A stretch of 22,657 bases of DNA from an uncultured Slackia sp. (GTDB taxonomy: Bacteria > Actinomycetota > Coriobacteriia > Coriobacteriales > Eggerthellaceae). The stretch lies in the NCBI GenBank assembly GCA_937895975.1, contig CALBLG010000095.1:1-22657 (forward strand). The letters are read 5' to 3'. This document shows positions 13,460 through 21,298 of the stretch, piece after piece (position 1 is the stretch's first letter; each line of letters begins with the position of its first letter). Both the position numbers and the translations under genes were made by a program. The notes under the pieces were generated by a model. That model saw only the letters and a program-made list of their open reading frames with translations. It did not search any database and was not told the DNA's origin.

Positions 13460-13535
13460 ACGAAGGCAAATTTCAAGGCTATATAGAAGTATGCCTAATC
13501 CTAGGTCAAGACAAAGTCAGAGGCCGCGCAGCGTC

Positions 13536-13566
13536 GATAAAAAAACGCCGTTCGTAGAACGGCGTT
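13536..13566 (-). terminator. Terminator of tRNA-Arg
   Basis: AACGCCGTTC (13544-13553) pairs with GAACGGCGTT (13557-13566) around a 3-base loop. A TTTTTTTATC tract follows on the minus strand. It lies ten bases beyond the tRNA CCA end. Confidence 0.92.
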
Positions 13567-13575
13567 AACAAAATC

Positions 13576-13651
13576 TGGTGCCCCCGGGCGGATTCGAACC
13601 GTCGACACCCGCTTTAGGAGAGCGGTGCTCTATCCCCTGAGCTACGGAGGC
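13576..13651 (-). tRNA. tRNA-Arg (anticodon CCT)
   Basis: The 76-nt cloverleaf has acceptor GCCTCCG paired with CGGGGGC (one G-U), anticodon loop CTCCTAA giving anticodon CCT (reads AGG), T loop GGTTCGAATCC, discriminator A and encoded CCA. Confidence 0.97.
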
Positions 13652-13661
13652 AAGTGGATTC

Positions 13662-13670
13662 ATTCTAGCA
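13662..13670 (-). promoter_or_regulatory. Extended -10 promoter of tRNA-Arg
   Basis: TGCTAGAAT on the minus strand (TG, one base, TAGAAT) ends ten bases before the first base of the tRNA. Confidence 0.5.
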
Positions 13671-13845
13671 TGAAGATCGAGAGGGCGTAGTCGCAACGCT
13701 TCCAATTACTGACGTCTCCATTCCGCATTGCATGCAGGCCGCAAAGCAGCACGTCTACGCAATCTAGCGCAACCACGCGATTCGTTTGCGCTTTGGCAAC
13801 GCTCTGCCACATTGGGATCGTTTTGCCTGATAATTGTTTAGATTC

Positions 13846-13859
13846 TCAAATAAATTTGA
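13846..13859. repeat. Small AT-rich palindrome at the ABC gene start
   Basis: TCAAATAAATTTGA is a perfect 14-bp palindrome that reaches the ribosome binding site of the following ABC gene. It could be an operator or a weak stem that masks the site. No other evidence is available. Confidence 0.35.
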
Positions 13860-13869
13860 AAGGCATCGC

Positions 13870-16800
13870 ATGCTGCAGCTGAAAGACGTGTGCAAGTCGT
13901 ACACCACGGCCGACTTCACGCAAACCGCGCTCGACCACGTGTCGCTGGCATTTCGCGACAATGAGTTCGTCGCGATTCTAGGCCCGTCGGGCTCGGGCAA
14001 AACCACCATGCTGAACATCATCGGCGGCTTGGACCATTATGATTCGGGCGATTTGATGATCGACGGCATATCAACCAAGGAATACCGCGACCGCGATTGG
14101 GACACGTACCGCAACAATCGCATCGGCTTCGTGTTCCAGGCATACAACCTCATTCCGCACCAAACCATTTTGGAGAATGTGGAATTAGCCTTAACGCTTT
14201 CGGGTGTCTCTCGCAACGAAAGACGACAGCGCGCAACCGAGGCATTGGGACGCGTGGGACTGGCTGACCACGTGAACAAAAAGCCCAGCCAGCTTTCGGG
14301 CGGCCAAATGCAGCGCGTGGCCATCGCGCGCGCCCTGGTAAACGAGCCGGAAATCATTCTGGCCGACGAGCCTACCGGCGCGCTGGATTCGAAGACCAGC
14401 GTGCAGATTATGGATTTGCTTACCGAAATCGCCGGCGACCGCCTGGTGATTATGGTTACGCACAACCCCGAGCTGGCAAAACAGTACGCGACGCGCATCG
14501 TGACGCTGGCCGACGGCGTAATTCGCGACGACACCGACCCGTTCGACCCCGAAGCCGAAGCTGTTCCCATGCGCACGGCCAAAGCGGCGCGGCGCACAAG
14601 CATGTCGTTTTTGACGGCCTTGTCGCTTTCGTTCAAGAACCTGCTCACGAAAAAAGGCCGCACGCTGATGACCGCATTCGCGGGCAGCATTGGCATCATC
14701 GGCATTGCCGCCATCCTGTCGCTTGCCAATGGCGTGAACGCCTACATCGCCAACGTCGAAGAAAACACGCTTTCGGAATATCCGCTGCAAATCGAAGACC
14801 AAGGCTTCGACATGACGAGCCTTATGGGCATGGGCCTGGGCAGCTCGAACGGGTCGGGTGACGACTCGTTCGAATCGGATTCCGACAACAAGCCGGTGCA
14901 CGAGTCGAAGATGGTCACGAACACGTTCAACAGCATCGGCAGCAACGACTTGGCCTCGCTGAAGGAGTATTTCGATTCGGGCGAATCGGACATCGACAAG
15001 TATGTGAGCTCCATCGAATACGGCTACGACGTGACGCCTCAGATTTTCAGCCCCGACACGTCGAACGGCGCGCGTCAAGTGAACCCCGACAAATCGTTCA
15101 GCAGCATTGGCCTTGGTGCCGGCACGGCGAGCAACGGCATTATGTCGTCGATGATGAGCACGAATATTTTCTACGAGCTTCCGAACAACATGAACATGGT
15201 CGAGGGGCAGTACGACGTTGTGGCCGGCCATTGGCCCGAAAACTACAACGATGTCGTGCTGGTGCTTACCCCGAACGGCAACGTGAGCGACTTCATGCTG
15301 TACTCCATGGGCCTGCGCGACCACGCCGAGCTCGACGACATGGTGCGCGCGTTCGCCAACGAGGAAGAGGTCAACGCACCCACTGACGATATGAGCTTCG
15401 ACTACGACGACTTGATGGGCGTCGAGTTCAAGCTGGTCAATGCCACAAACTTCTACCAATACGACGACGAATACGGAGTATGGAAAGACAAGTCGGGCGA
15501 TAGCGACTACATGAAGAGCCTCGTCGACAACGGCGAGACAATCAAAATCGCAGGCATCGTGAAGCCGAAGGAAGATGCGCAGATCACGTCGCTGCAGGTG
15601 GGCCTGTACTACCCGACGAGCCTCGTGAGTCACCTTATCGACCAGGCAAACGATACGCAAATCGTAAGAGACCAAATCGCCAACCCGTCGAAGAACGTGA
15701 TCACGGGCAAGTCGTTCGCCGAAGAGGAAAACGAGGCTAAAGAGGGCAACGGTTTCGACATGAGCTCGCTGTTCACGATTGACGGCGAGAAGCTGCAGAG
15801 CGCGTTCACGTTCGACGAAAGCGCGCTGACCGCTGGCCTGCAAGGCGCCGATCTGGGCAGCAGCCTTGATCTGACAAGCACGAGCATCGACTTGTCGAGC
15901 TTGCCGGCATTTGATGCGTCGAGCATCAAAATCGACCCAAGCGCGATTGATTTGAGCCAAATGAACTTGGATTTCAGCGACTTGAATATCTCGTTCGACG
16001 GCGTGCAGCCCACCATTAAGACCGATGTTCTCACGAATGGTGTGATGGCTATAGTCCAAGGATATCCAACGTGGCTGCAAGGCCAGATAGTCGAACACCC
16101 CGAATATATGAACAACCCCGAAAAGGGCGTCCAAGCGTATCTCTCCGACGAAACCACGCAGGCGGCCATGCAGAAGGCCATTGCCGACAGCATCGATTTC
16201 AGCGGCATGAGCGACCAAATCGAGAAACAGCTGAAAGACCAGTTGTCGCAACAGGTTGGCGCGAAACTGCAGCAGCAGTTGTTGCCTGCGCTGACCGCCG
16301 CTATTTCGCAACAGCTGCAAACTCAACTTGCAAACGCTATGCAAAGCTATATGCAAACCGCGATGACGCAGGTCATGACGCAGTTCGCCGCAACCATGCA
16401 ATCGCAAATCTCCGCGGCAATGAATAATTACATGACCACGCTTACCGCGAATATGTCGAATGCTATGGGCATTGACGAGAACGCGTTCAAAGACGCTTTC
16501 CAAATGAACATGGACGAGCAAGAACTTTCCGAGCTTATGGCGAGCCTTATGTCCACCGAAACGAGCAGTTACGACGGCAACATGAAGAAGTTCGGCTGGG
16601 CCGATTACGACAAGCCCGCGAGCATCGACATTTACCCGAAAGATTTCGAAAGCAAGCAAAGCGTCATCGATATCCTCGACTCATACAACGACATGATGCA
16701 GGCCGAGGGCAACGAGGACAAAGTGGTGAGCTACACCGACATCGTGGGCGCGCTCATGAGCTCGGTTACCACCATCGTGAACATGATCAGCTACGTGCTG

Positions 16801-17187
16801 GTGGCATTCGTGGCCATTTCGTTGGTCGTGAGCTCCATCATGATTGGCGTTATCACGTACATCAGCGTGCTTGAGCGCAAGAAGGAAATCGGCATTTTGC
16901 GCTCAATCGGCGCAAGCAAGGGCGACATCAGCCGCGTGTTCAACGCCGAAACCATTATCGTCGGCTTCACGGCGGGCGTGATTGGCATCGGCATTACCGC
17001 GCTGGGTTGCATCCCCGCGAATGCAATCGTGTACAGCCTGTTCAATGTCGAGAATGTGGCGATTCTTCCGTGGCAAGCAGCCGTGGTGCTTATCGGCATC
17101 AGCGTGTTCCTCACATTCTTGGCTGGCCTGATTCCCTCAAGCGCCGCCAGCCGCAAAGACCCGGTAGAAGCGCTGCGCAGCGAATAA
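13870..17187 (+). CDS. MacB-type ABC transporter, fused ATPase and FtsX-like permease with a giant external domain
   Basis: The 1105-residue protein joins an ABC ATPase (residues 1-235) to a MacB/FtsX permease. The ATPase has Walker A GPSGSGKTT near 38, signature LSGGQ near 143, Walker B IILADEP near 162 and H-loop THNPE near 197. The first membrane helix is at about 264-290 and three more lie at about 966-994, 1031-1057 and 1066-1091. ERKKEIGILRSIGASKGDI and a final DPVEALRSE are typical of the family. The roughly 675 residues between helices 1 and 2 should be outside the cell, far larger than in MacB. They include an Asp/Ser/Leu-rich degenerate repeat (about 657-710) and a long Gln/Met-rich coiled-coil stretch (about 777-870). 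Such pumps transmit force to external partners; the substrate is unknown. AAAGG precedes the ATG at 13870. Confidence 0.9.
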   Translation: MLQLKDVCKSYTTADFTQTALDHVSLAFRDNEFVAILGPSGSGKTTMLNIIGGLDHYDSGDLMIDGISTKEYRDRDWDTYRNNRIGFVFQAYNLIPHQTILENVELALTLSGVSRNERRQRATEALGRVGLADHVNKKPSQLSGGQMQRVAIARALVNEPEIILADEPTGALDSKTSVQIMDLLTEIAGDRLVIMVTHNPELAKQYATRIVTLADGVIRDDTDPFDPEAEAVPMRTAKAARRTSMSFLTALSLSFKNLLTKKGRTLMTAFAGSIGIIGIAAILSLANGVNAYIANVEENTLSEYPLQIEDQGFDMTSLMGMGLGSSNGSGDDSFESDSDNKPVHESKMVTNTFNSIGSNDLASLKEYFDSGESDIDKYVSSIEYGYDVTPQIFSPDTSNGARQVNPDKSFSSIGLGAGTASNGIMSSMMSTNIFYELPNNMNMVEGQYDVVAGHWPENYNDVVLVLTPNGNVSDFMLYSMGLRDHAELDDMVRAFANEEEVNAPTDDMSFDYDDLMGVEFKLVNATNFYQYDDEYGVWKDKSGDSDYMKSLVDNGETIKIAGIVKPKEDAQITSLQVGLYYPTSLVSHLIDQANDTQIVRDQIANPSKNVITGKSFAEEENEAKEGNGFDMSSLFTIDGEKLQSAFTFDESALTAGLQGADLGSSLDLTSTSIDLSSLPAFDASSIKIDPSAIDLSQMNLDFSDLNISFDGVQPTIKTDVLTNGVMAIVQGYPTWLQGQIVEHPEYMNNPEKGVQAYLSDETTQAAMQKAIADSIDFSGMSDQIEKQLKDQLSQQVGAKLQQQLLPALTAAISQQLQTQLANAMQSYMQTAMTQVMTQFAATMQSQISAAMNNYMTTLTANMSNAMGIDENAFKDAFQMNMDEQELSELMASLMSTETSSYDGNMKKFGWADYDKPASIDIYPKDFESKQSVIDILDSYNDMMQAEGNEDKVVSYTDIVGALMSSVTTIVNMISYVLVAFVAISLVVSSIMIGVITYISVLERKKEIGILRSIGASKGDISRVFNAETIIVGFTAGVIGIGITALGCIPANAIVYSLFNVENVAILPWQAAVVLIGISVFLTFLAGLIPSSAASRKDPVEALRSE

Positions 17188-17218
17188 GTGGGTCAAAGGG
17201 ACAGTCCCTTTGACCCAC
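17188..17218. repeat. 31-bp perfect palindrome, left copy
   Basis: GTGGGTCAAAGGGA, CAG, TCCCTTTGACCCAC begins right after the ABC stop codon. The same 31 bases occur in reverse orientation at 20065-20095, as shown by the central CAG against CTG. Confidence 0.95.
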
Positions 17219-17221
17219 GAG

Positions 17222-17256
17222 AAAAGGCCCGCAACCAAAGTTGCGGGCCTTTTTTG
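17222..17256 (+). terminator. Terminator of the ABC gene, probably bidirectional
   Basis: AAAAGGCCCGCAAC pairs with GTTGCGGGCCTTTT around a CAAA loop and ends in a T6 run. The A4 on the other side gives a short U tract for the convergent reductase gene, so it may serve both. Confidence 0.92.
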
Positions 17257-17315
17257 TATCCATCGAACGAAGGGAGGGGATTCGACGGAATGCGTGAGAG
17301 GGTCTGGGAATGCGC

Positions 17316-18944
17316 TTATTTTGCTTTCGCAACGGCTTCACCGGCAAGGTAACCATGCGTAGCAGCCAAGCCGTTCGAGCCACCATGAAGTAGCGTCTCA
17401 TAGCTCGAGCCGAAACGATATCCAACCGTATTGCCAGCGGCATACAAACCGGGAATAGGGTCGCGATTCTCATCAAGTACTTGCAGGCTCTCGTTGCAAC
17501 GAACACCACCAAGCGTGCAATAGAACAAATACGTCATCTTCCATGCTTGATACGGGCCGTCGTCAATCGGGTCGAGGTAACGCTTAGCCTTCATGTAGTC
17601 GGTATCTTCGCCCTGCTCGCACAGCTCGTTGTAACGCTTGACGGTTGCGACCAAGGTATCGGCCGGAACATTAATCTTTTTGGCGAGCTCTTCGATCGAA
17701 TCGGCTTCATAGTGCTCGGTCTTTTCAATATCGAACACCTGCGCGGCCTGTTCTTTGTTGTAACCAAACGAAGAAGGCATCTCAAAATCATTAGTCGGAA
17801 TAATCTGCCACACGTAGTTATCGTCACCAGGAAGGTCAGCGATAAGGTGAACGCTCGTCAGAAGAGACGTGCACTCGTTCATAAAGCGCTCGCCCTTGCT
17901 ATCGACCAGCAGATACGGGAATGAACGCCATGCGGTGGTTTGCCAAGAGGCATAGCCCGAACGATCCTCCATCTGAGCGCCTGCCCAGCACAACATCTTG
18001 TGACCCAAACCATCGTCCATAACTTCATCGACGGGATCTTCGCCCATATAAGCGTTATAGGAATTGTTCTCGAGCGCAAATTTGGCAAGCTCGGGCGAGA
18101 AGAAACGATTCACCATGTCCTCGTTCGCGCCGAACGAACCAGTGCACATGATAACGCCCTTAGACGCTTTGTAATAAACCTTTTTATCGCCCTTGCTAGC
18201 AATGACGCCGGTAACTTTGCCGGAATCGTCCTTCACAATAACCTCGCCGCGCGTGTTGTAGTCGGTCACGACGCCCTCATCTTCAAGGAATTTATGAATG
18301 TTATGGGTGAAGTCGGTCAAGATGTCGGTCTTTTCGGAGAAAGCGACGCCAGTAGAAATATACGAGTTGATTTCTTGCGTGGGATCGGGAAAGATGCCTT
18401 CCAGGCTCAGCGGCTGATAATATTGGCCATACGGCTCACAGAAATCCTTCACCAGGTTGTCAAGAATCTCGCCAGAGCGGTTGCACCATACAGCGTTCAA
18501 CTTCATATCAGAACGATATTGGGTCAGGTTGAACATTTGGTTCGCCACCTGAACCTTGTCATATTTAGGCAACCCTTGAGAAAGCTGCGTCTCGGAATTC
18601 AAGAACGAAATGGTCATGCCACCAATATGAGGCGCACCGTTGCGCTCGATAACCGTGACCTTTGCACCATTTTTGATGGCACCGTATGCAGCCATGGAAC
18701 CAGCAAGCGCGGAGCCGACAACCAAGACCTCGGTCTCGACCGTCTCATCGCACTGGTCGGGAGTGAGCTTCGGCGCTTCACCCAGCCAAGCCATAGGATC
18801 ATATTCTGCCGAAGCCGTTTTGGAATCGGCTTTTGCATCCTTCGATGAAGAAGGCGACCCACAACCGACCAAAGCAGCGCCACCCAAACCAAGAGCGCCC
18901 GCAACCGCACCGGCCTTCAGAAAATTACGCCTTGAGATATCCAT
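17316..18944 (-). CDS. Tat-exported FAD-dependent reductase lipoprotein, second paralogue
   Basis: The 542-residue flavoprotein is of the same family as the gene at 5830 but only distantly alike. The Tat motif SRRNFLK is at 4-10 and the lipobox LVGC ends at Cys28. The FAD fold reads VLVVGSALAG (GSALAG at 77-82), where the middle Gly of GxGxxG is Ala. GERFMNEC lies near residue 352, and the end reads GGSNGLAATHGYLAGE. As in the first copy, the fumarate-reductase proton-donor Arg after RFxNE is missing by eye, and there is no haem motif. The start has GGAGGG upstream. It is divergent from a LysR gene, which probably controls it in response to the substrate. Substrate unknown. Confidence 0.87.
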   Translation of the reverse strand: MDISRRNFLKAGAVAGALGLGGAALVGCGSPSSSKDAKADSKTASAEYDPMAWLGEAPKLTPDQCDETVETEVLVVGSALAGSMAAYGAIKNGAKVTVIERNGAPHIGGMTISFLNSETQLSQGLPKYDKVQVANQMFNLTQYRSDMKLNAVWCNRSGEILDNLVKDFCEPYGQYYQPLSLEGIFPDPTQEINSYISTGVAFSEKTDILTDFTHNIHKFLEDEGVVTDYNTRGEVIVKDDSGKVTGVIASKGDKKVYYKASKGVIMCTGSFGANEDMVNRFFSPELAKFALENNSYNAYMGEDPVDEVMDDGLGHKMLCWAGAQMEDRSGYASWQTTAWRSFPYLLVDSKGERFMNECTSLLTSVHLIADLPGDDNYVWQIIPTNDFEMPSSFGYNKEQAAQVFDIEKTEHYEADSIEELAKKINVPADTLVATVKRYNELCEQGEDTDYMKAKRYLDPIDDGPYQAWKMTYLFYCTLGGVRCNESLQVLDENRDPIPGLYAAGNTVGYRFGSSYETLLHGGSNGLAATHGYLAGEAVAKAK

Positions 18945-18970
18945 TGTTTTCCCTCCTGGAATCCCTTTCT

Positions 18971-18992
18971 AAACCGTCCTCCCTGACGGTTT
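18971..18992. promoter_or_regulatory. Inverted repeat in the reductase/LysR intergenic region
   Basis: AAACCGTC, CTCCCT, GACGGTTT is a perfect 8-bp inverted repeat 26 bases before the reductase start. It is a candidate operator or 5' leader hairpin for the reductase. It is not the usual T-N11-A LysR site, and no certain one was found. Confidence 0.45.
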
Positions 18993-19168
18993 CCCTGCAC
19001 CTCGAATTCTGCAATGCGTCAGGAGATTTGAAAATCGACAGCTTATTTGCCTTTTGAAACAAGTTGTTGACTGAGAACCGCCTTGACCCAATTGTTCATT
19101 TGCGAGAAATTATCAAGATAGTGCGGTTGGGGAGCCGCAAAAAAATAAGCCTATGGGAGGGATGGCTT

Positions 19169-20059
19169 ATGGATATCAAGGTGTGCAAGTATTTCATTAC
19201 ACTCGCACGCGCAAAAAGCTATGCAAAAGCAGCACGGGAGCTTTATCTCACAACACAGGGGCTTTCGACCGCAATCAAACGGCTTGAAGCGTCGATGGGC
19301 GTCCCTCTTATCTCGAATGAAACAGGTTCACTCGAACTTACCGATTATGGGAAGATTTTCTATCATCGGGCACGAACTATTCAGCAGGAATACGAGATTA
19401 TGGCCGACGAGATTGACGCACTCCATCGACGCAGGTCGGGCAATATCTCGTTCGCGGTATCAACAGGATTGACCAATTCACTACCACCCAATTACCTCGA
19501 CGAATTCAATAGCGGCAATCGGACTGGGGCCCATGTAGAAATATCGCGCGACATCGTCGATTTCGACTGCGAAAGCAACCTCTACGCCAAAACTTGCGAT
19601 TTCGCCCTACTCAATGACCCAATCGACCATACGATGTTTTCCTCGCTACCTCTCTACCGCGACCGAATGCATCTCGTTGTTCACAAAGACAGCCCACTTG
19701 CAGAAAAAGGCGTTTTACATGCAAGCGACCTCGATGGACTTACTATTGCCTGCGTGAGCCCCGGGGAATTTAAAACAAGCAAGAAAAATGAGCCCATCAT
19801 CCGCGAAGCCGCGCCGAATGCGACCTTCATCTATGCAACCGAAATGATTGCCGTGCTCGAGGCCGCCATGCGGGGACGAGCAGCCGCGCTTATGCCACAA
19901 CCCCATGCCACGCTATTCGAAAAAGAAGGGCTTATCGGCATTCCCGTCGAAGAGCTCACTTGGGGTTTCGGCATAGCTTGGAGAACAGACAGAAACCTTA
20001 GTCCGCAAGATGATGAGTTCCTCAGATTTATGAAGCGCTACCAGAAATTCTATTGCTAA
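19169..20059 (+). CDS. LysR-family transcriptional regulator
   Basis: The 296-residue protein has the LysR winged helix-turn-helix at about residues 10-50 (FITLARAKSYAKAARELYL, TTQGLSTAIKRLEASMGVPL). A linker helix and a two-lobed effector domain of the periplasmic-binding type follow (SGNISFAVSTGL, then RMHLVVHKDSPLAEKG). The ATG at 19169 is chosen because GGGAGGG lies seven bases upstream and the conserved N-terminus starts there. It is divergent from the second reductase, the usual LysR arrangement for controlling its neighbour. The gene seems more A/T-rich than galE next to it, which may reflect transfer. Confidence 0.92.
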   Translation: MDIKVCKYFITLARAKSYAKAARELYLTTQGLSTAIKRLEASMGVPLISNETGSLELTDYGKIFYHRARTIQQEYEIMADEIDALHRRRSGNISFAVSTGLTNSLPPNYLDEFNSGNRTGAHVEISRDIVDFDCESNLYAKTCDFALLNDPIDHTMFSSLPLYRDRMHLVVHKDSPLAEKGVLHASDLDGLTIACVSPGEFKTSKKNEPIIREAAPNATFIYATEMIAVLEAAMRGRAAALMPQPHATLFEKEGLIGIPVEELTWGFGIAWRTDRNLSPQDDEFLRFMKRYQKFYC

Positions 20060-20064
20060 AAGAA

Positions 20065-20095
20065 GTGGGTCAAAGGGACTGTCCCTTTGACCCAC
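20065..20095. repeat. 31-bp perfect palindrome, right copy
   Basis: GTGGGTCAAAGGGA, CTG, TCCCTTTGACCCAC is the exact reverse complement of the copy at 17188. It lies between the convergent LysR and galE stops. On the minus strand TTCTTTTAGC follows, so it could end galE transcription. Confidence 0.95.
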
Positions 20096-20109
20096 TCGAT
20101 GCTGCAAGG

Positions 20110-21177
20110 CTAGTCGGCGTACCCATTCGGGTTCATCGACTGCCAACGCCAGGAATCGGCGCACATGCGGTCGAGGTCGTATTCCGCAACCCAACCGAAC
20201 ACGTCTTTGGCCTTTTGCGGGTCGGCGTAGTTTTCGGCGACGTCGCCCGCACGGCGCGGCTGAATGTCGACCGGCAGCTCGCGGCCGCACGCGCGGCTAA
20301 ACGCGGCAACCACGTCGAGCACGCTGGAACCCTTGCCGGTTCCAAGGTTCACAACTTCGACGCCCGTCTTGTCATCCATCCAGTTCAAAGCCGCAACATG
20401 GCCGCGAGCCAAGTCAACGACGTGGATATAGTCGCGCACGCCGGTACCGTCGGGCGTGGGGTAATCGTTGCCGAATACGCGCACCGCAGCCAGTTTACCG
20501 ATGGCGACCTGCGCAACATAAGGCACCAAGTTGTTCGGAATACCCTTCGGGTCTTCGCCAATCAGACCGCTCTCGTGCGCTCCAATGGGGTTGAAGTAGC
20601 GAAGCAACACCACATCCCACTCGGGGTCGGCAGTATGCAGGTCGGTCAGAATCTGCTCAATCATCCACTTCGTCCAACCATACGGATTGGTGGCAGGCTT
20701 CTTTTCGGCCGATTCGCTCAGAGGCACACTGTCGGGCTCGCCATAGACCGTGGCGCTGGAACTGAACACGATGCGCTTGCAACCATGATTGCGCATCACA
20801 TCGCACAGAATAAGCGTATTGGTGATGTTGTTGTAATAGTATTCGAGAGGCTTCTCGACGCTTTCGCCCACGGCCTTGAAGCCGGCGAAATGGATAACGC
20901 CGTAGATGTCGTTCTCGTTGAAGATGCGTTCAAGAGCATCGCGATCGAGCACGTTGTCTTTATAGAACTTCATGCGCTCGCTCGCACCCGCCGACGCCTT
21001 GCCGTCTGCTTCGGCCTGCTTCACAATCTGGCGAATGCGGTCGACGGCCTTCTCGCTGGAATTCGACAGGTCGTCGATAATAACCACGCCATAACCGGCT
21101 TGAAGCAGCTCGACGCACGTATGGCTTCCGATGAATCCGGCACCGCCGGTCACCAGGATATTCTTAATTTCAGACAT
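20110..21177 (-). CDS. galE: UDP-glucose 4-epimerase
   Basis: GalE interconverts UDP-glucose and UDP-galactose using bound NAD. The 355-residue short-chain dehydrogenase-type protein has the NAD loop TGGAGFIGS (10-18). The catalytic Ser segment SSSATVYGE lies near 140, and the Tyr/Lys pair in YGWTK near 163. LLRYFNPIGAHESG and a late DYIHVVDLARGH motif are specific to GalE. GGAAGGAC precedes the ATG at 21177. It is a single gene 110 bp downstream of the aminotransferase, with an inverted repeat in between that suggests its own control. It supplies UDP-galactose for glycans or takes part in galactose use. Confidence 0.95.
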   Translation of the reverse strand: MSEIKNILVTGGAGFIGSHTCVELLQAGYGVVIIDDLSNSSEKAVDRIRQIVKQAEADGKASAGASERMKFYKDNVLDRDALERIFNENDIYGVIHFAGFKAVGESVEKPLEYYYNNITNTLILCDVMRNHGCKRIVFSSSATVYGEPDSVPLSESAEKKPATNPYGWTKWMIEQILTDLHTADPEWDVVLLRYFNPIGAHESGLIGEDPKGIPNNLVPYVAQVAIGKLAAVRVFGNDYPTPDGTGVRDYIHVVDLARGHVAALNWMDDKTGVEVVNLGTGKGSSVLDVVAAFSRACGRELPVDIQPRRAGDVAENYADPQKAKDVFGWVAEYDLDRMCADSWRWQSMNPNGYAD

Positions 21178-21203
21178 CGATGTCCTTCCTTATTGGGCAA
21201 AAC

Positions 21204-21230
21204 GTGTTAAATGCTCCGAACATTCAACAC
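21204..21230 (-). promoter_or_regulatory. Operator-like inverted repeat before galE
   Basis: GTGTTAAATG and CATTCAACAC form an inverted repeat with one mismatch and a 7-base centre, just downstream of a possible minus-strand -10 TAGAAT (21235-21240). A repressor bound here would block galE transcription near its start. The -35 is poor. Confidence 0.4.
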
Positions 21231-21270
21231 GCTCATTCTACACCGCGTGCGAGCCCTGCACGGTTTCCGC

Positions 21271-21298
21271 AGGAAAACCCCGTTCCATTATGCGGAAC
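21271..21298 (-). terminator. Possible terminator of the aminotransferase gene
   Basis: CGTTCC pairs with GGAACG, with the stop codon in the loop. GGGGTTTTCC follows on the minus strand. The stem is short and the T run is only four bases. Confidence 0.35.

Noticed and set aside
14191..16659. 822-codon minus-strand frame opposite the ABC gene
   Set aside because: It is an antisense shadow with no domain and no start signal; the + strand has full ABC and permease motifs.
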